Assembly: GCF_039872765.1 (NCBI RefSeq)
Contig: NZ_JBDPZC010000017.1
Span: forward strand, 1-64,000
Origin: Roseateles_B flavus
GTDB lineage: Bacteria > Pseudomonadota > Gammaproteobacteria > Burkholderiales > Burkholderiaceae_C
Direction: 5' to 3'
DNA: 64,000 bases
Shown piece by piece: positions 8,529-16,666 of this stretch (its first letter is position 1; each line of letters opens with the position of its first letter). A model generated the notes under the pieces. That model saw nothing but the letters and a program-made list of their open reading frames with translations, was not told where the DNA came from and did not search any database. The position numbers and the translations under genes are program-made.

Positions 8529-8720
8529 TCACGGACTGCGCTCGTCTGGGCGCAGACGGCGGATTTCCAGGGCCAGGTCTTGCTTGGCGCGCTGGCGTTC
8601 GGCGGCGCGTTGGGCCTGGTGGCGGCCGGCCTGCCGCAGCAGGGCCGGCGCCACCAGGGGATTGCGCGGTTTTCGGCCCTGCAGCGTCAGCTGCGGGCGA
8701 GGGGCGGTGAACTGGGACAT
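8529..8720 (-). CDS. Small basic hypothetical protein (63 aa)
   Basis: A 63-residue Arg/Gln/Ala-rich protein starting MSQFTAPRPQLTLQG and continuing into a highly basic helix (RQAGRHQAQRAAERQRAKQD). AAGGAG seven bases before the ATG at 8720 is a near-ideal ribosome site and fixes the start within a longer open frame. The charge pattern would suit a nucleic-acid- or ribosome-associated peptide, but I recognise no family. It is likely the first gene of the short-ORF series running to 7981. Confidence 0.55.
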   Translation of the reverse strand: MSQFTAPRPQLTLQGRKPRNPLVAPALLRQAGRHQAQRAAERQRAKQDLALEIRRLRPDERSP

Positions 8721-9369
8721 GTCGCTCTCCTTGGCGCCTCCCGGGTTCGTCGGGCCGGCGCAGGCAATGAAGGGTTGATCGGACGATGCACAGGCGGCGC
8801 CGGGCCGGTGGACGGATCCACCCGCAGGCTGGCCCGGCACGGGACCGGTCTCAAGTCAGGGCATGGCGGCAGGGACGCTTGCGCAGGCGGTGGTTCGAAG
8901 CCACGCGCAGGGCGGCAGGCCGCAGGGCACAGGCAGGCGCTGGCACATCAGGGCGCTGGGTGCGCCCGGGGGCCTTGAGCAAGCCGGCGTCGGCCCGGGT
9001 TCGGCGGTGACGCGTGGCTGGCATGGCCCTGATGACCAGGGTCAGGTGAGGTTGCTGGTGCTCACCGAGGCGGCGTCACCCTGGCACTGCAGGGGCGGGG
9101 TGACGCGCGGTGGTGAGGAACTCATCGCGGTGAACCCGTCCGCGACTTGCGCAAATGATAAACGATTGATTATCTTGCGCAAGCGCTTTTTATCTCTGAT
9201 GCAAAGCAATCCCAAGCGCCGTGCGAAGCTCGCGCGGCGCGTGCGATGTGCGCGCCAGGCGCGGGAAGCGCCTGGGCATGGGCCTTGTACGGGGGCGGGG
9301 GAGCGGGCGGCAGCGGCCCCGAGAGAAAGCGCGCCGGCCGTGGCCGGGCGCTGGCACCGCTGTCCCTGA
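8721..9369. other. Long intergenic stretch with one inverted repeat
   Basis: About 650 bp without a convincing gene. Rightward open frames here lack ribosome sites and have Arg/Ala/Gly-rich translations typical of GC-rich noncoding DNA. The notable content is the AT-rich inverted repeat at 9147-9182 and a short AT-rich patch to about 9205; the remainder is very GC-rich. It probably holds the promoter for the small ORFs to the left. Confidence 0.5.
9147..9182. promoter_or_regulatory. Imperfect inverted repeat with two TTGCGCAA palindromes
   Basis: TTGCGCAAATGATAA and TTATCTTGCGCAA flank an 8-bp centre; the arms match apart from a small insertion. Each arm contains the self-complementary TTGCGCAA. 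Part of the left arm recurs as GCAATGATAAA at 9964-9974, upstream of the HTH-like gene. This looks like an operator, and the nearby HTH-like protein is the obvious candidate ligand. Confidence 0.5.
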
Positions 9370-9912
9370 TTAACGCTTCTTGGGCTTGAGCGGGGCGATG
9401 CCCTGCTGGAGTCGGCGCCAGTCGTCCAGATCGCTGGCGTGCGACGCCGCCGAAGCGGGCGCGGCGGGCGGCCTGGCGGCCGAGCTGCGCGCCCCCGTGC
9501 CGGCGGCAGGATGCACCACCGGGGCGGGCGCCGGGCTCTCCGGCGGCGTCAGCACCTCGCCCAGCAGGTCCAGCAGGCGCGTGCGGGCGCGCTGGGGATG
9601 GCGGCGATAGTAGGTCAGCACCAGGCCGATGATGAAGCGTTCGTCGTCATCGCGGGGCAGGGCAGGTTCGGTGTCGCCCGCGGGCGCCGGGGCCTGGCCG
9701 TGCTCCAGGTCCATCCAGCCGGGCGGCTTGTGGCACAGCTGCTCGAACTGCCGGGCCAGGCGTTCGCCGATCTGGCGCGAACGGCTCTTGATCTGGCTCC
9801 AGTAGCTGGGCTGGATCTGCAAGCGCTCCGCGAAACGCCGCTCCAGGCCGCGCAGAGCGGCGGCATCGGGGTGCTTGATGGTGGCGGCGACGAACTCTTC
9901 AAACAGGATCAT
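9370..9912 (-). CDS. Putative HTH-type DNA-binding protein
   Basis: A 180-residue protein whose N-terminal 65 residues resemble a Cro/CI-type helix-turn-helix: a helical FVAAT...LRGLERRFAERL, then SYWSQIKSRSRQIGERLARQFE and CHKPPGWMD. The middle segment DDDERFIIGLVLTYYRRHPQRARTRLLDLLGE is helical, followed by a Pro/Ala-rich linker and a basic tail (LKPKKR). The start is uncertain: ATG at 9912 fits the domain edge, but the frame extends to an ATG at 9960. The gap upstream carries GCAATGATAAA, shared with the dyad at 9147, which hints at autoregulation. The target genes are unknown. Confidence 0.6.
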   Translation of the reverse strand: MILFEEFVAATIKHPDAAALRGLERRFAERLQIQPSYWSQIKSRSRQIGERLARQFEQLCHKPPGWMDLEHGQAPAPAGDTEPALPRDDDERFIIGLVLTYYRRHPQRARTRLLDLLGEVLTPPESPAPAPVVHPAAGTGARSSAARPPAAPASAASHASDLDDWRRLQQGIAPLKPKKR

Positions 9913-10006
9913 CGCGTTGTCCAGACGGACCTGAGCGACGTCCCGGGCAGCGGAACACATCCCGCAATGATAAAGCCTTGTTCACTCAAGCCCGGTGTGA
10001 TTGTCC

Positions 10007-12106
10007 TCACTCGTCCTCGTCGTGCGGCTTGTGGGCCGCCACCAGCTGCGCCTGCATATTGGGTGGTACCAGCTCGTAGTGCGAGAGGCTGATGGTGTAG
10101 CGGCCCTGGCCGCTGGTCAGGGCATTGAGCCGCGTCTGGTAGCTGACGAGCTCGGCCAGCGGGGCCAGGCCCTGGATGCTGATGCTGCCCGGCACCGGAT
10201 TGCCCGTGCCCAGCACCTGCCCGCGCCGCGAGGCCAGGTCGCCGGTGATGTCCCCCATGGTGGCGGCGGGGGCGAGGATCTCCACCTGCACGATGGGTTC
10301 CAGCACTTGCGGGCGGGCCTCCAGCACGGCGGCCATCAGGGCCTTGCGCCCGGCGGTCACGAAGGCGATTTCCTTGGAGTCCACCGAGTGGTGCTTGCCG
10401 TCGAACACCACCACCCGCAGGTCCACCAGCGGGAAGCCGGCGATCACGCCCTGGGCCAGGGCCTGGCGCACACCCTTCTCGACGGCGGGCATGAAGACAC
10501 CGGGGATGGTGCCGCCCTTGACCTCGTCGCGGAATTCGAAGCCGGCGCCTCGCTCCAGGGGCTCGATGCGCAGCCACACCTCGCCGAACTGTCCGGCGCC
10601 GCCGCTCTGCTTCTTGTGGCGGTAATGGCCCTCGGAGGGCGAGGAGATGGTCTCCCGGTAGGCCACGCGTGGCGGCTGCGTCTGCACCTCGCCCTTGTAG
10701 GTCTCGCGCAGGCGCTCCAGCAGCACGCGCAGATGCAGTTCGCCCAGGCCGTAGACGAGGGTCTCGTTGGTCTGGGCGGCATGTTCCAGGCGCAGGCAGG
10801 GATCTTCGTCGACCAGGCGGCGCAGCTGGTCCCACAGGCGTTGCTCGTCGCCATGCCGGGCAGGGCTGATCGCCAGGCCGTGCACCGGCTCGGGGAATTG
10901 CAGCGGGGCCAGGTGCAGGTGTTCGTCTTCGGGCGCGTCGTGCAGCACGGCGTCGTAGTGCAGCTCGTCGATCTTGGCCACGGCGCAGAGGTCGCCCGGA
11001 AGGGCCTGCTCCACCTCCACATGCTCCTTGCCGCGCAGCATGAAGAGATGGCTGACGCGCACCGGCTTGCGTGCATGGCCCACATAGAGCTGGGCATTGC
11101 GTTTCAGCGTGCCCTGATGGACGCGCAGCAGGGCCAGCTTGCCGAGGTAGGGGTCGGCCTGGATCTTGAAGACGTGGGCCAGCACGTGGCGGTCTGCATC
11201 GGGCAGGGGTTTCAGCGGGCGGGCGTCGGCGCCCTCGCCCTCCAGGAACTGCGGCGGGTTGGCCTCGCCCGGGTGAGGCAGCAGGCGCGCGATGGCGTCC
11301 AGCAGCTCGGGCACGCCCACGCCGGACTTCGCCGCGGTGAAGCACACGGGGATGAGGTGGCCCTCGCGCAGGGCCTGCTCCAGGGGCGCATGCAGCTCGC
11401 TGGCGGGGACGTCGCCTTCGTTGAGGTAGCGCTCGACGAAGTCACCGTCGACCTCCACCACCTGTTCCACCAAGGCCCGATGGGCCTCGGCCACGGAGCC
11501 GAAGTCGCTGTCGCCGTCGCGCTGGAAAAAGCAGTCCGAGACCCGCGTGCCGCCGCCGGCCGGCAGGTTCAGCGGCAGGCATTCCTTGCCCAGGCGCTCC
11601 TGCAGCAGGGCCAGCAGGCCGGGGAGGTCGACCTCCGGGGCGTCGATCTTGTTGATCACGACCAGGCGCGTGCGCTCGCGCTGGGCCGCGACCTCCATCA
11701 GCCGCGTGGCCATCAGCTCCAGTCCAGCCTGCGCATTGAGCACCAGCACGGCGCTCTCCACGGCTTCCAGCGCGGGGAGGGCCTGGCCGATGAAGTCCGG
11801 CGCGCCCGGGGTGTCCAGCACATGCAGGCGCAGGCCCTGCCAGTCGAGGTGGACGGCGCTGGTCTGCAGCGAATGCTGCATGCGGCGCTCCAGGGCTTCG
11901 TGGTCACTGACCGTGTTGCCCTTCTCGACGGATCCTGCCTGCTTGATGGCGCCCGCCTGCAGCAGCAGGGCCTCGCACAAGGTGGTCTTGCCGCTGCCTG
12001 CGGGGCCGACCAGGGCCAGGGTGCGCAGGCTCTGCAGGCGGGAATCCTGCGCGCTGCCGGACAGGCCGGAGGCAGCGCCTCCTGCGGACGAAGGGCTGGA
12101 GGCCAT
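10007..12106 (-). CDS. Elongation factor G-like GTPase (EF-G paralog)
   Basis: A 699-residue translational-GTPase paralog with EF-G domain order. The P-loop is LVGPAGSGKTTL (about residues 32-43), G3 is LDTPGAPDFIG and G4 is INKIDAP, followed by domains II-V including GGAGQFGEVWLRIEP in domain IV. The canonical TPGHVDF is TPGAPDF here, so the histidine that activates the hydrolytic water is absent. The start at 12106 is fixed by AAGGAG seven bases upstream. It is probably an accessory ribosome-associated GTPase rather than the housekeeping EF-G, which normally sits in the str operon. Its exact role is unknown. Confidence 0.88.
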   Translation of the reverse strand: MASSPSSAGGAASGLSGSAQDSRLQSLRTLALVGPAGSGKTTLCEALLLQAGAIKQAGSVEKGNTVSDHEALERRMQHSLQTSAVHLDWQGLRLHVLDTPGAPDFIGQALPALEAVESAVLVLNAQAGLELMATRLMEVAAQRERTRLVVINKIDAPEVDLPGLLALLQERLGKECLPLNLPAGGGTRVSDCFFQRDGDSDFGSVAEAHRALVEQVVEVDGDFVERYLNEGDVPASELHAPLEQALREGHLIPVCFTAAKSGVGVPELLDAIARLLPHPGEANPPQFLEGEGADARPLKPLPDADRHVLAHVFKIQADPYLGKLALLRVHQGTLKRNAQLYVGHARKPVRVSHLFMLRGKEHVEVEQALPGDLCAVAKIDELHYDAVLHDAPEDEHLHLAPLQFPEPVHGLAISPARHGDEQRLWDQLRRLVDEDPCLRLEHAAQTNETLVYGLGELHLRVLLERLRETYKGEVQTQPPRVAYRETISSPSEGHYRHKKQSGGAGQFGEVWLRIEPLERGAGFEFRDEVKGGTIPGVFMPAVEKGVRQALAQGVIAGFPLVDLRVVVFDGKHHSVDSKEIAFVTAGRKALMAAVLEARPQVLEPIVQVEILAPAATMGDITGDLASRRGQVLGTGNPVPGSISIQGLAPLAELVSYQTRLNALTSGQGRYTISLSHYELVPPNMQAQLVAAHKPHDEDE

Positions 12107-12191
12107 AGGCGTGCTCCTTGAGGTCGGGACCGATGCACAAATGCCGTGGCCTGAGCCTAGGGCAAGGCATGGCCCCGCACAAGGGGGCGTG

Positions 12192-12203
12192 CGCAAGACC
12201 TGA
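12192..12203 (-). repeat. Copy of a dispersed GTCAGGTCTTGC motif
   Basis: This 12-base core, in the 103-bp gap between dadA and the EF-G-like gene, matches the centre of the 16-mer GGGGTCAGGTCTTGCC present in two other gaps (24735-24750 and 43661-43676). Confidence 0.35.
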
Positions 12204-12209
12204 CGTCGT

Positions 12210-13508
12210 TCAGGCGTAGCGCAGCTCGCCGTCTTCCAGCTGCTCCTGCGTGGCTGCGGTGAAGGCGTAGTCCAGGACGGGCCGCCGGCCGCTGACGATG
12301 TCCGCAATGGCCGCCGCCGAGCCGCAGGCATGGGTCCAGCCCAGGGTGCCGTGCCCGGTGTTGAGGTAGACGTTGGGCACGTGGCTGGCGCCGATATAGG
12401 GCAGGTTGGACGGCGTGGCGGGCCGCAGGCCGGTCCAGAACTGCGCGCCGCGGCCGTCGGTCATGGAGGGGAAGAGCTCGCGCGTGCGACGCACGATGGC
12501 CTCGCAGCGGGTGAGGTTCAGCTCGGTGCTGTAGCCGTTGAGCTCGGCCGTGCCGGCAATGCGCAGGCGGTCGCCCAGGCGCGAGAAGACCAGCTTGTAC
12601 TCGTCGTCCGTCAGAGAGACCTGGTAGCTGTGCTCGGGCGAGATCACCGGCAGCGTCACCGAGTAGCCCTTGGCCGGGTAGATGTTGAGATGGATGCCCA
12701 GCTCGCGTGCCAGGCCGCGGCTGAAGCTGCCCATGCACAGCACGAAGCGGTCGGCGGCCAGGCGCTGCACCACGCCGTTCGCATCGGCGCAGATCACGCG
12801 GCTGATGCCGGACTCGCGGCTGCCTTCCAGGCCCAGGATGCGGGTGTCGTAGGCGAAGCGCACGCCGGCTTCCGCACAGCGGGCGGCCAGGGCCTGGGTG
12901 AAGCGGTGGGCGTCGCCGGACTCGTCGCTGGGCGTCATCGAACCGCCGACGATCTGCTGCCGGCACTGGGCCAGCGCGGGCTCGATGGCCACGCATTCGT
13001 CGGGCGTCTTCATGTCCAGCTCGCAGCCCTGCTCGCGCATGATGCGGGCCGGCTCCTGCGCCGCCTCGTACTCGGCCTCGCTGGTGTAGAAGTGCAGGAT
13101 GCCCTGGGTGCGCTGGTCGTATTGCAGGCCCAGTTGGCCGCGCAGCTCGCGCAGTTGCTCGCGGCTGTAGAGGCCCAGCTTGACGATGTTGCGGATGTTG
13201 TGCGCCGTGCGGCCCTGCGTGCACTCGCGCAGGAACTGCAGGCCCCAGCGCCACTGGGCCAGGTCCGCGCGCAGGCGGAAGAGCAGGGGGGCGTCCTCCT
13301 TCATGAGCCACTTGAGCACCTTCAGCGGTGCGCCGGGATTGGCCCAGGGCTCGGCATGGGAGACGGAGATCTGCCCGCCATTGGCGTAGCTGGTCTCCAG
13401 GCCGGCTGCGGGCTGGCGGTCGATGACGGTGACTTCGTGGCCGGCCCGGCGGAGATACCAGGCGGTGCTGATGCCGGTGACGCCGGCGCCCAGGACGATG
13501 ACATGCAT
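12210..13508 (-). CDS. dadA: D-amino acid dehydrogenase small subunit
   Basis: A 432-residue FAD-dependent oxidoreductase that deaminates D-amino acids (and possibly glycine) to keto acids at the inner membrane, feeding electrons to the respiratory chain. The N-terminal dinucleotide-binding fold VIVLGAGVTGISTAWYL starts at residue 3, and the C-terminal FAD contact TGHGTLGWTHACGSA is present. The length is typical for DadA. The start at 13508 is preceded by GAGAG. A tandem glycine riboswitch and a 110-nt downstream leader precede the gene, so expression is probably tied to intracellular glycine. Confidence 0.93.
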   Translation of the reverse strand: MHVIVLGAGVTGISTAWYLRRAGHEVTVIDRQPAAGLETSYANGGQISVSHAEPWANPGAPLKVLKWLMKEDAPLLFRLRADLAQWRWGLQFLRECTQGRTAHNIRNIVKLGLYSREQLRELRGQLGLQYDQRTQGILHFYTSEAEYEAAQEPARIMREQGCELDMKTPDECVAIEPALAQCRQQIVGGSMTPSDESGDAHRFTQALAARCAEAGVRFAYDTRILGLEGSRESGISRVICADANGVVQRLAADRFVLCMGSFSRGLARELGIHLNIYPAKGYSVTLPVISPEHSYQVSLTDDEYKLVFSRLGDRLRIAGTAELNGYSTELNLTRCEAIVRRTRELFPSMTDGRGAQFWTGLRPATPSNLPYIGASHVPNVYLNTGHGTLGWTHACGSAAAIADIVSGRRPVLDYAFTAATQEQLEDGELRYA

Positions 13509-13618
13509 GCGGAACTCTCGATGAACTGAGGGTTGAACGCGCAGGCGTGCGTGACTCGGGCGTGAGGGGCAGAAAAAACCCCGGGCCAAAGAGAGCGTGC
13601 GCCTGTGCGCGCCGCTCC

Positions 13619-13826
13619 CGCTGTCCTCGGTACCTGAGAGATTCAGCCGCTGGACTTCAGGGTCTGCGGCCTTGCTCCTTCGGCGGAAGCCGGGCTCGGA
13701 GCCTGGCCTCACTCTCCAGCATTCGGCTTGATGACGGATCCAGTACGGGGCCTGAGCGAGTATGGGAGCTTGCGCCTTCGGCGGCAGGCCCGCATGAACA
13801 TGGCATGGGGTCTGCACTCTCCTGAA
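13619..13826 (-). promoter_or_regulatory. Tandem glycine riboswitch upstream of dadA
   Basis: Read leftward there are two gcvT-type aptamers. The first opens with GGAGAGTGCAGACC and contains GCCGCCGAAGGCGCAAGC; the second opens with GGAGAGTGAGGCC and contains CGCCGAAGGAGCAAGGCCGC, then ends AATCTCTCAGGTACCGAGGAC. These are the conserved glycine-riboswitch blocks, here in the classic two-aptamer layout with a short linker. A GC-rich hairpin region followed by CCCGGGGTTTTTTC (13568-13605) could be the expression platform. In known cases glycine usually switches expression on. Confidence 0.9.
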
Positions 13827-13970
13827 TCCGACGCGCAGTGTACGTGGCCGGGGCGGCCGTCGGCAAGCGGGCCGCCTGCGCCAGCGGTCTCCCATGGCTT
13901 TGTGCACGGCGGGCAAGTCCGGTGGCGCGGGAGCCGAGGCGCGCCCAAGATGCGCGCCAAGGAGGTCCGC

Positions 13971-14888
13971 ATGGGACGCACTGCAAAAGTCTGCATCGGA
14001 GGCCGGACCTGGGCTGGCCTGGCCCTGATGGCGGCGTTCGTGGCCCCGGCTGCGGCGGATTGCCCGCCGTCCTTGGAGGGCCAGGTCCAGCAGGCCGCGC
14101 AGCTGCGTGCCTGGACGCAGGACGCCGCGCGCCCGGCGGCGCCCTTCCAGCGAGTGGCGCTCTCTCTGGCCGACTGTCTGTCCTCGCCCGATCCCGCCTT
14201 GCGTGACGAGCTGGGCTTCGAGCTGCTTTCCGCCTGGATGCGCGCCGGCCGGCTCACCCCTGAAACCCTGCGCCTGCTGCGCGATCGCTGGCTGTCCGTG
14301 CTGCAGGCGCCGCCGGACGCTCCGGGGTTTCACGCGCCCTTTGCGGCGCTGGCGCTGTCCGAGGTCGCCCGTGTCGATCGCGTCCAGCCCTTTCTGCAGC
14401 CTGCCGAGCGCGAGGCCCTGCTGGTGGCAGGCGCTTCCTGGCTGCGGCAATGGCGCGACTACCGCGCGCATGACGACCGCGAGGGCTGGCGCCATGGGGT
14501 GGCCCACGGCGCCGATCTGCTGATGCAGCTGGCCCTGAACCCCGCCGTGGATGCGGACGGCGCGGCCCTCATGCTGGCCTCGCTGGGCGCCCAGGTGCTG
14601 GCCCAGGGGCAGGTCGCCTACCAGCATGGCGAGGGCGAGCGCCTGGCGCGGGCCGCGCGCTTTGCCCTGGCGCGCAGTGCCTGGTCGGCGGAGCAGGTGA
14701 AGGCCTGGCTGCTGACGGTGCTGGAGCCCGCTCGCGGCGGCAGCTGGGATGCCCGCCGCCTGCGCCTGGCGCACAACGCCCGCCAGTTCCTGTGGCCGCT
14801 TTATGTGGCCCTGCAGGAGCAACCCGATGCCGGCCTGCGCGAGCGCGCGCTGCCCGCGGTGCGCCAGGCGCTGGCGTCCTTGGACTGA
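13971..14888 (+). CDS. DUF2785-like exported protein
   Basis: A 305-residue protein with a signal peptide (MGRTAKVC... to FVAPAAA, cleavage near residue 30) and a helical-repeat body. The body contains LGFELLSAWM, FHAPFAALALSEVARVD, WLRQWRDYRAHDD and GWRHGVAHGADLLMQL, patterns I associate with DUF2785. AAGGAGG six bases upstream fixes the start at 13971. It is divergent from the dadA leader. The function is unknown; an envelope location is inferred from the signal peptide. Confidence 0.75.
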   Translation: MGRTAKVCIGGRTWAGLALMAAFVAPAAADCPPSLEGQVQQAAQLRAWTQDAARPAAPFQRVALSLADCLSSPDPALRDELGFELLSAWMRAGRLTPETLRLLRDRWLSVLQAPPDAPGFHAPFAALALSEVARVDRVQPFLQPAEREALLVAGASWLRQWRDYRAHDDREGWRHGVAHGADLLMQLALNPAVDADGAALMLASLGAQVLAQGQVAYQHGEGERLARAARFALARSAWSAEQVKAWLLTVLEPARGGSWDARRLRLAHNARQFLWPLYVALQEQPDAGLRERALPAVRQALASLD

Positions 14889-14962
14889 GGCCGCCACAGC
14901 TTCTTACAACGGGGACGCCGGCAAGCTCCTAGACTGCCTGCATCCACGACGGGAGATGGCGC

Positions 14963-16174
14963 ATGGCAGCTTGGCATCGAAGCTCGGGAGCCCTGATGGT
15001 GGCGGCCCTGGTGGCGTGCGGAGGGGGCGGCGGTGACTCAAGCGCCAGCGCCACACCGACACCCACGCCGACACCAACACCCACGCCGACACCAACACCC
15101 ACGCCGACACCGACACCAACGCCGAGCCCCACTCCCCAGCTCGCCACGCTCCGCACGGACCTGGGCAACCCATGGTCCCTGGCCGTGCTGCCGGACGGGC
15201 GCCTGCTGGTGACCCAGCGCAGCGGCGGCCTGCTGAGGCTCAGCGCCGACGCGCGCCAGAAGGAGGTCATCAGCGGCGCACCAGCGGTGGACTCGGCGGG
15301 GCAGGGCGGCCTGCTGGACCTGGCCCTCGACCCCGACTTCAGCCAGAACGGCCTCGTCTACCTGAGCTTCAGCGAACCGGGCAGTGGCAGCGAGGCGGGG
15401 CGCAGCGGCACGGCGGTCTTCAAGGCCCGGCTGCAGGGCACGGCCCTGGTGGAGGGGCAGGTGATCTTTCGCCAGAGCCCCAAGGTCAGCGGCTCCGGGC
15501 ACTACGGCTCCCGCCTGGTCTTTGCCCGCGACAAGACCCTCTTCGTGACCCTGGGCGAGCGCCAGCAGGGCAGCCCCGCTCAGGACCTGGGCAAGACCTT
15601 GGGCAAGGTGGTGCGCATCAACCGCGATGGCGGCCTTCCGGCCGACAACCCTGCGCTCGGCCCAGTCGCCGCGCCGGGCATCTATTCGCTGGGCCACCGC
15701 AATCCGCAGGGCGCCGCGCTGCATCCGCAGACGGGCGAGCTCTGGGTCAGCGAGCACGGGCCGCAGGGCGGTGACGAGATCAACCGCATTGCGCCCGGCG
15801 GCAACTACGGCTGGCCGGTGCGCAGCTATGGCTGCAACTACGGTGATCCGGTGGGGGACGCCTGCCGCATCGGTGGCGGCACGCATGCGCCGGCCTATGT
15901 CGAGCCCCTGACCTTCTGGGTGCCGACCTCCATCGCGCCAGCCGGCCTGCTGTTCTACACCGGCAGCATGTTCCCCGAGTGGCAGGGGCAGCTCTTCTCC
16001 GGCAGCCTGGCGGGCCAGGCGCTGTGGCGATTGAAGCTGGCCGGCAACACGGTGCAGGAGCGCAGCGCGATGTATGCCGACCTCGGGGAGCGCATCCGCG
16101 ACGTCAGGCAGGCGCCCGACGGCGCGCTGCTGATGCTCACCGACAGCGGCCGGCTGCTGCGCGTCTTCCGCTGA
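14963..16174 (+). CDS. PQQ-type aldose/sorbosone dehydrogenase-like lipoprotein
   Basis: A 403-residue soluble sugar dehydrogenase of the glucose/sorbosone (Asd/YliI-like) six-bladed propeller family. The lipobox LVAC (Cys at about residue 19) is followed by a Gly/Ser tract and a Thr-Pro linker at residues 31-58. The catalytic domain runs from about 60, with NPWSLAVLPDGRLLVTQRSG, GGLLDLALDPDF, GHYGSRLVF, GHRNPQGAALHP and SEHGPQGGDEIN. It is probably exported, lipidated and PQQ-dependent, oxidising aldoses at the envelope. The sugar substrate and PQQ supply are not shown here. GGGAG precedes the start. Confidence 0.87.
   Translation: MAAWHRSSGALMVAALVACGGGGGDSSASATPTPTPTPTPTPTPTPTPTPTPTPSPTPQLATLRTDLGNPWSLAVLPDGRLLVTQRSGGLLRLSADARQKEVISGAPAVDSAGQGGLLDLALDPDFSQNGLVYLSFSEPGSGSEAGRSGTAVFKARLQGTALVEGQVIFRQSPKVSGSGHYGSRLVFARDKTLFVTLGERQQGSPAQDLGKTLGKVVRINRDGGLPADNPALGPVAAPGIYSLGHRNPQGAALHPQTGELWVSEHGPQGGDEINRIAPGGNYGWPVRSYGCNYGDPVGDACRIGGGTHAPAYVEPLTFWVPTSIAPAGLLFYTGSMFPEWQGQLFSGSLAGQALWRLKLAGNTVQERSAMYADLGERIRDVRQAPDGALLMLTDSGRLLRVFR
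15053..15137 (+). repeat. In-frame short tandem repeat encoding Thr-Pro linker
   Basis: An array of near-identical ACNCCN hexamers, with an 18-bp higher-order unit (ACACCCACGCCGACACCA), encodes alternating Thr-Pro. Copy changes would alter linker length by Thr-Pro pairs without shifting the frame. Confidence 0.85.
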
Positions 16175-16186
16175 GGCGCGAGGCGC

Positions 16187-16666
16187 TCACAGGGCGAGGC
16201 CGAGGCAGGCGGCGTCCGCGCGGCCCGCATAGTGGCCGTAGCCGGGGATCTCCGTGAAGCCCTGGTGCTGGTAGAAGGCCAGGGCGCGGGCGTTGACGCG
16301 CCGGGTCTCCAGCCAGACGCGCCGATAGCCCAGGCGGCGGGCCTCGTCCAGCAGGGCGGCCAGCAGGGCCGCACCCAGGCCTTGGCCGCGGGCCCGGGCA
16401 TACATGCGCTTGATCTCGGCCGTTCCGGGCAGCCCCTCAGGGAGCGGGCGCAGGGCGCCACAGCCCTGGGCCTGCCCTTGCCCGTCCCGGGCCACCAGGA
16501 AGGCGCAGCCCGTCGACTGCATCCGCGACGGATCGAAGCGGGCGGCGCCGCTGTCGCCGCTGAGCGCGGCGAGCAGGGCGTTCAGCTCGTCCATCAAGGC
16601 GGCGGCGTCCTCGCTGCGGGCGTCGCAAGGCTCGATGCGCCAGCGGGGCGCCGCGATGCCGCTCAC
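16187..16666 (-). CDS. GNAT-family N-acetyltransferase
   Basis: A 159-residue single-domain GNAT acetyltransferase. The acetyl-CoA pyrophosphate loop ARARGQGLGAALLAALLDEARRLG lies mid-protein, and ALAFYQHQGFTEIPGYG is the usual C-terminal strand-helix. The start is a GTG at 16666 that overlaps the stop of the preceding GNAT gene (GTGA), implying translational coupling. The longer upstream frame is only a shadow of that gene. The substrate is unknown. Confidence 0.82.
   Translation of the reverse strand: MSGIAAPRWRIEPCDARSEDAAALMDELNALLAALSGDSGAARFDPSRMQSTGCAFLVARDGQGQAQGCGALRPLPEGLPGTAEIKRMYARARGQGLGAALLAALLDEARRLGYRRVWLETRRVNARALAFYQHQGFTEIPGYGHYAGRADAACLGLAL

Noticed and set aside
8863..9369. 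Rightward open frame in the long gap, including a possible ATG at 9200
   Set aside because: No ribosome site, Arg/Ala/Gly-rich translation and no recognisable domain; an internal MQSNPKRRAKL start is suggestive but unsupported.
15053..15137. Repeat array considered as CRISPR
   Set aside because: Units are 6/18 bp with no spacers and encode an in-frame linker; no cas genes are present.
14929..15270. Leftward frame encoding Val-Gly repeats
   Set aside because: It is the antisense reading of the Thr-Pro repeat in the sugar dehydrogenase gene.
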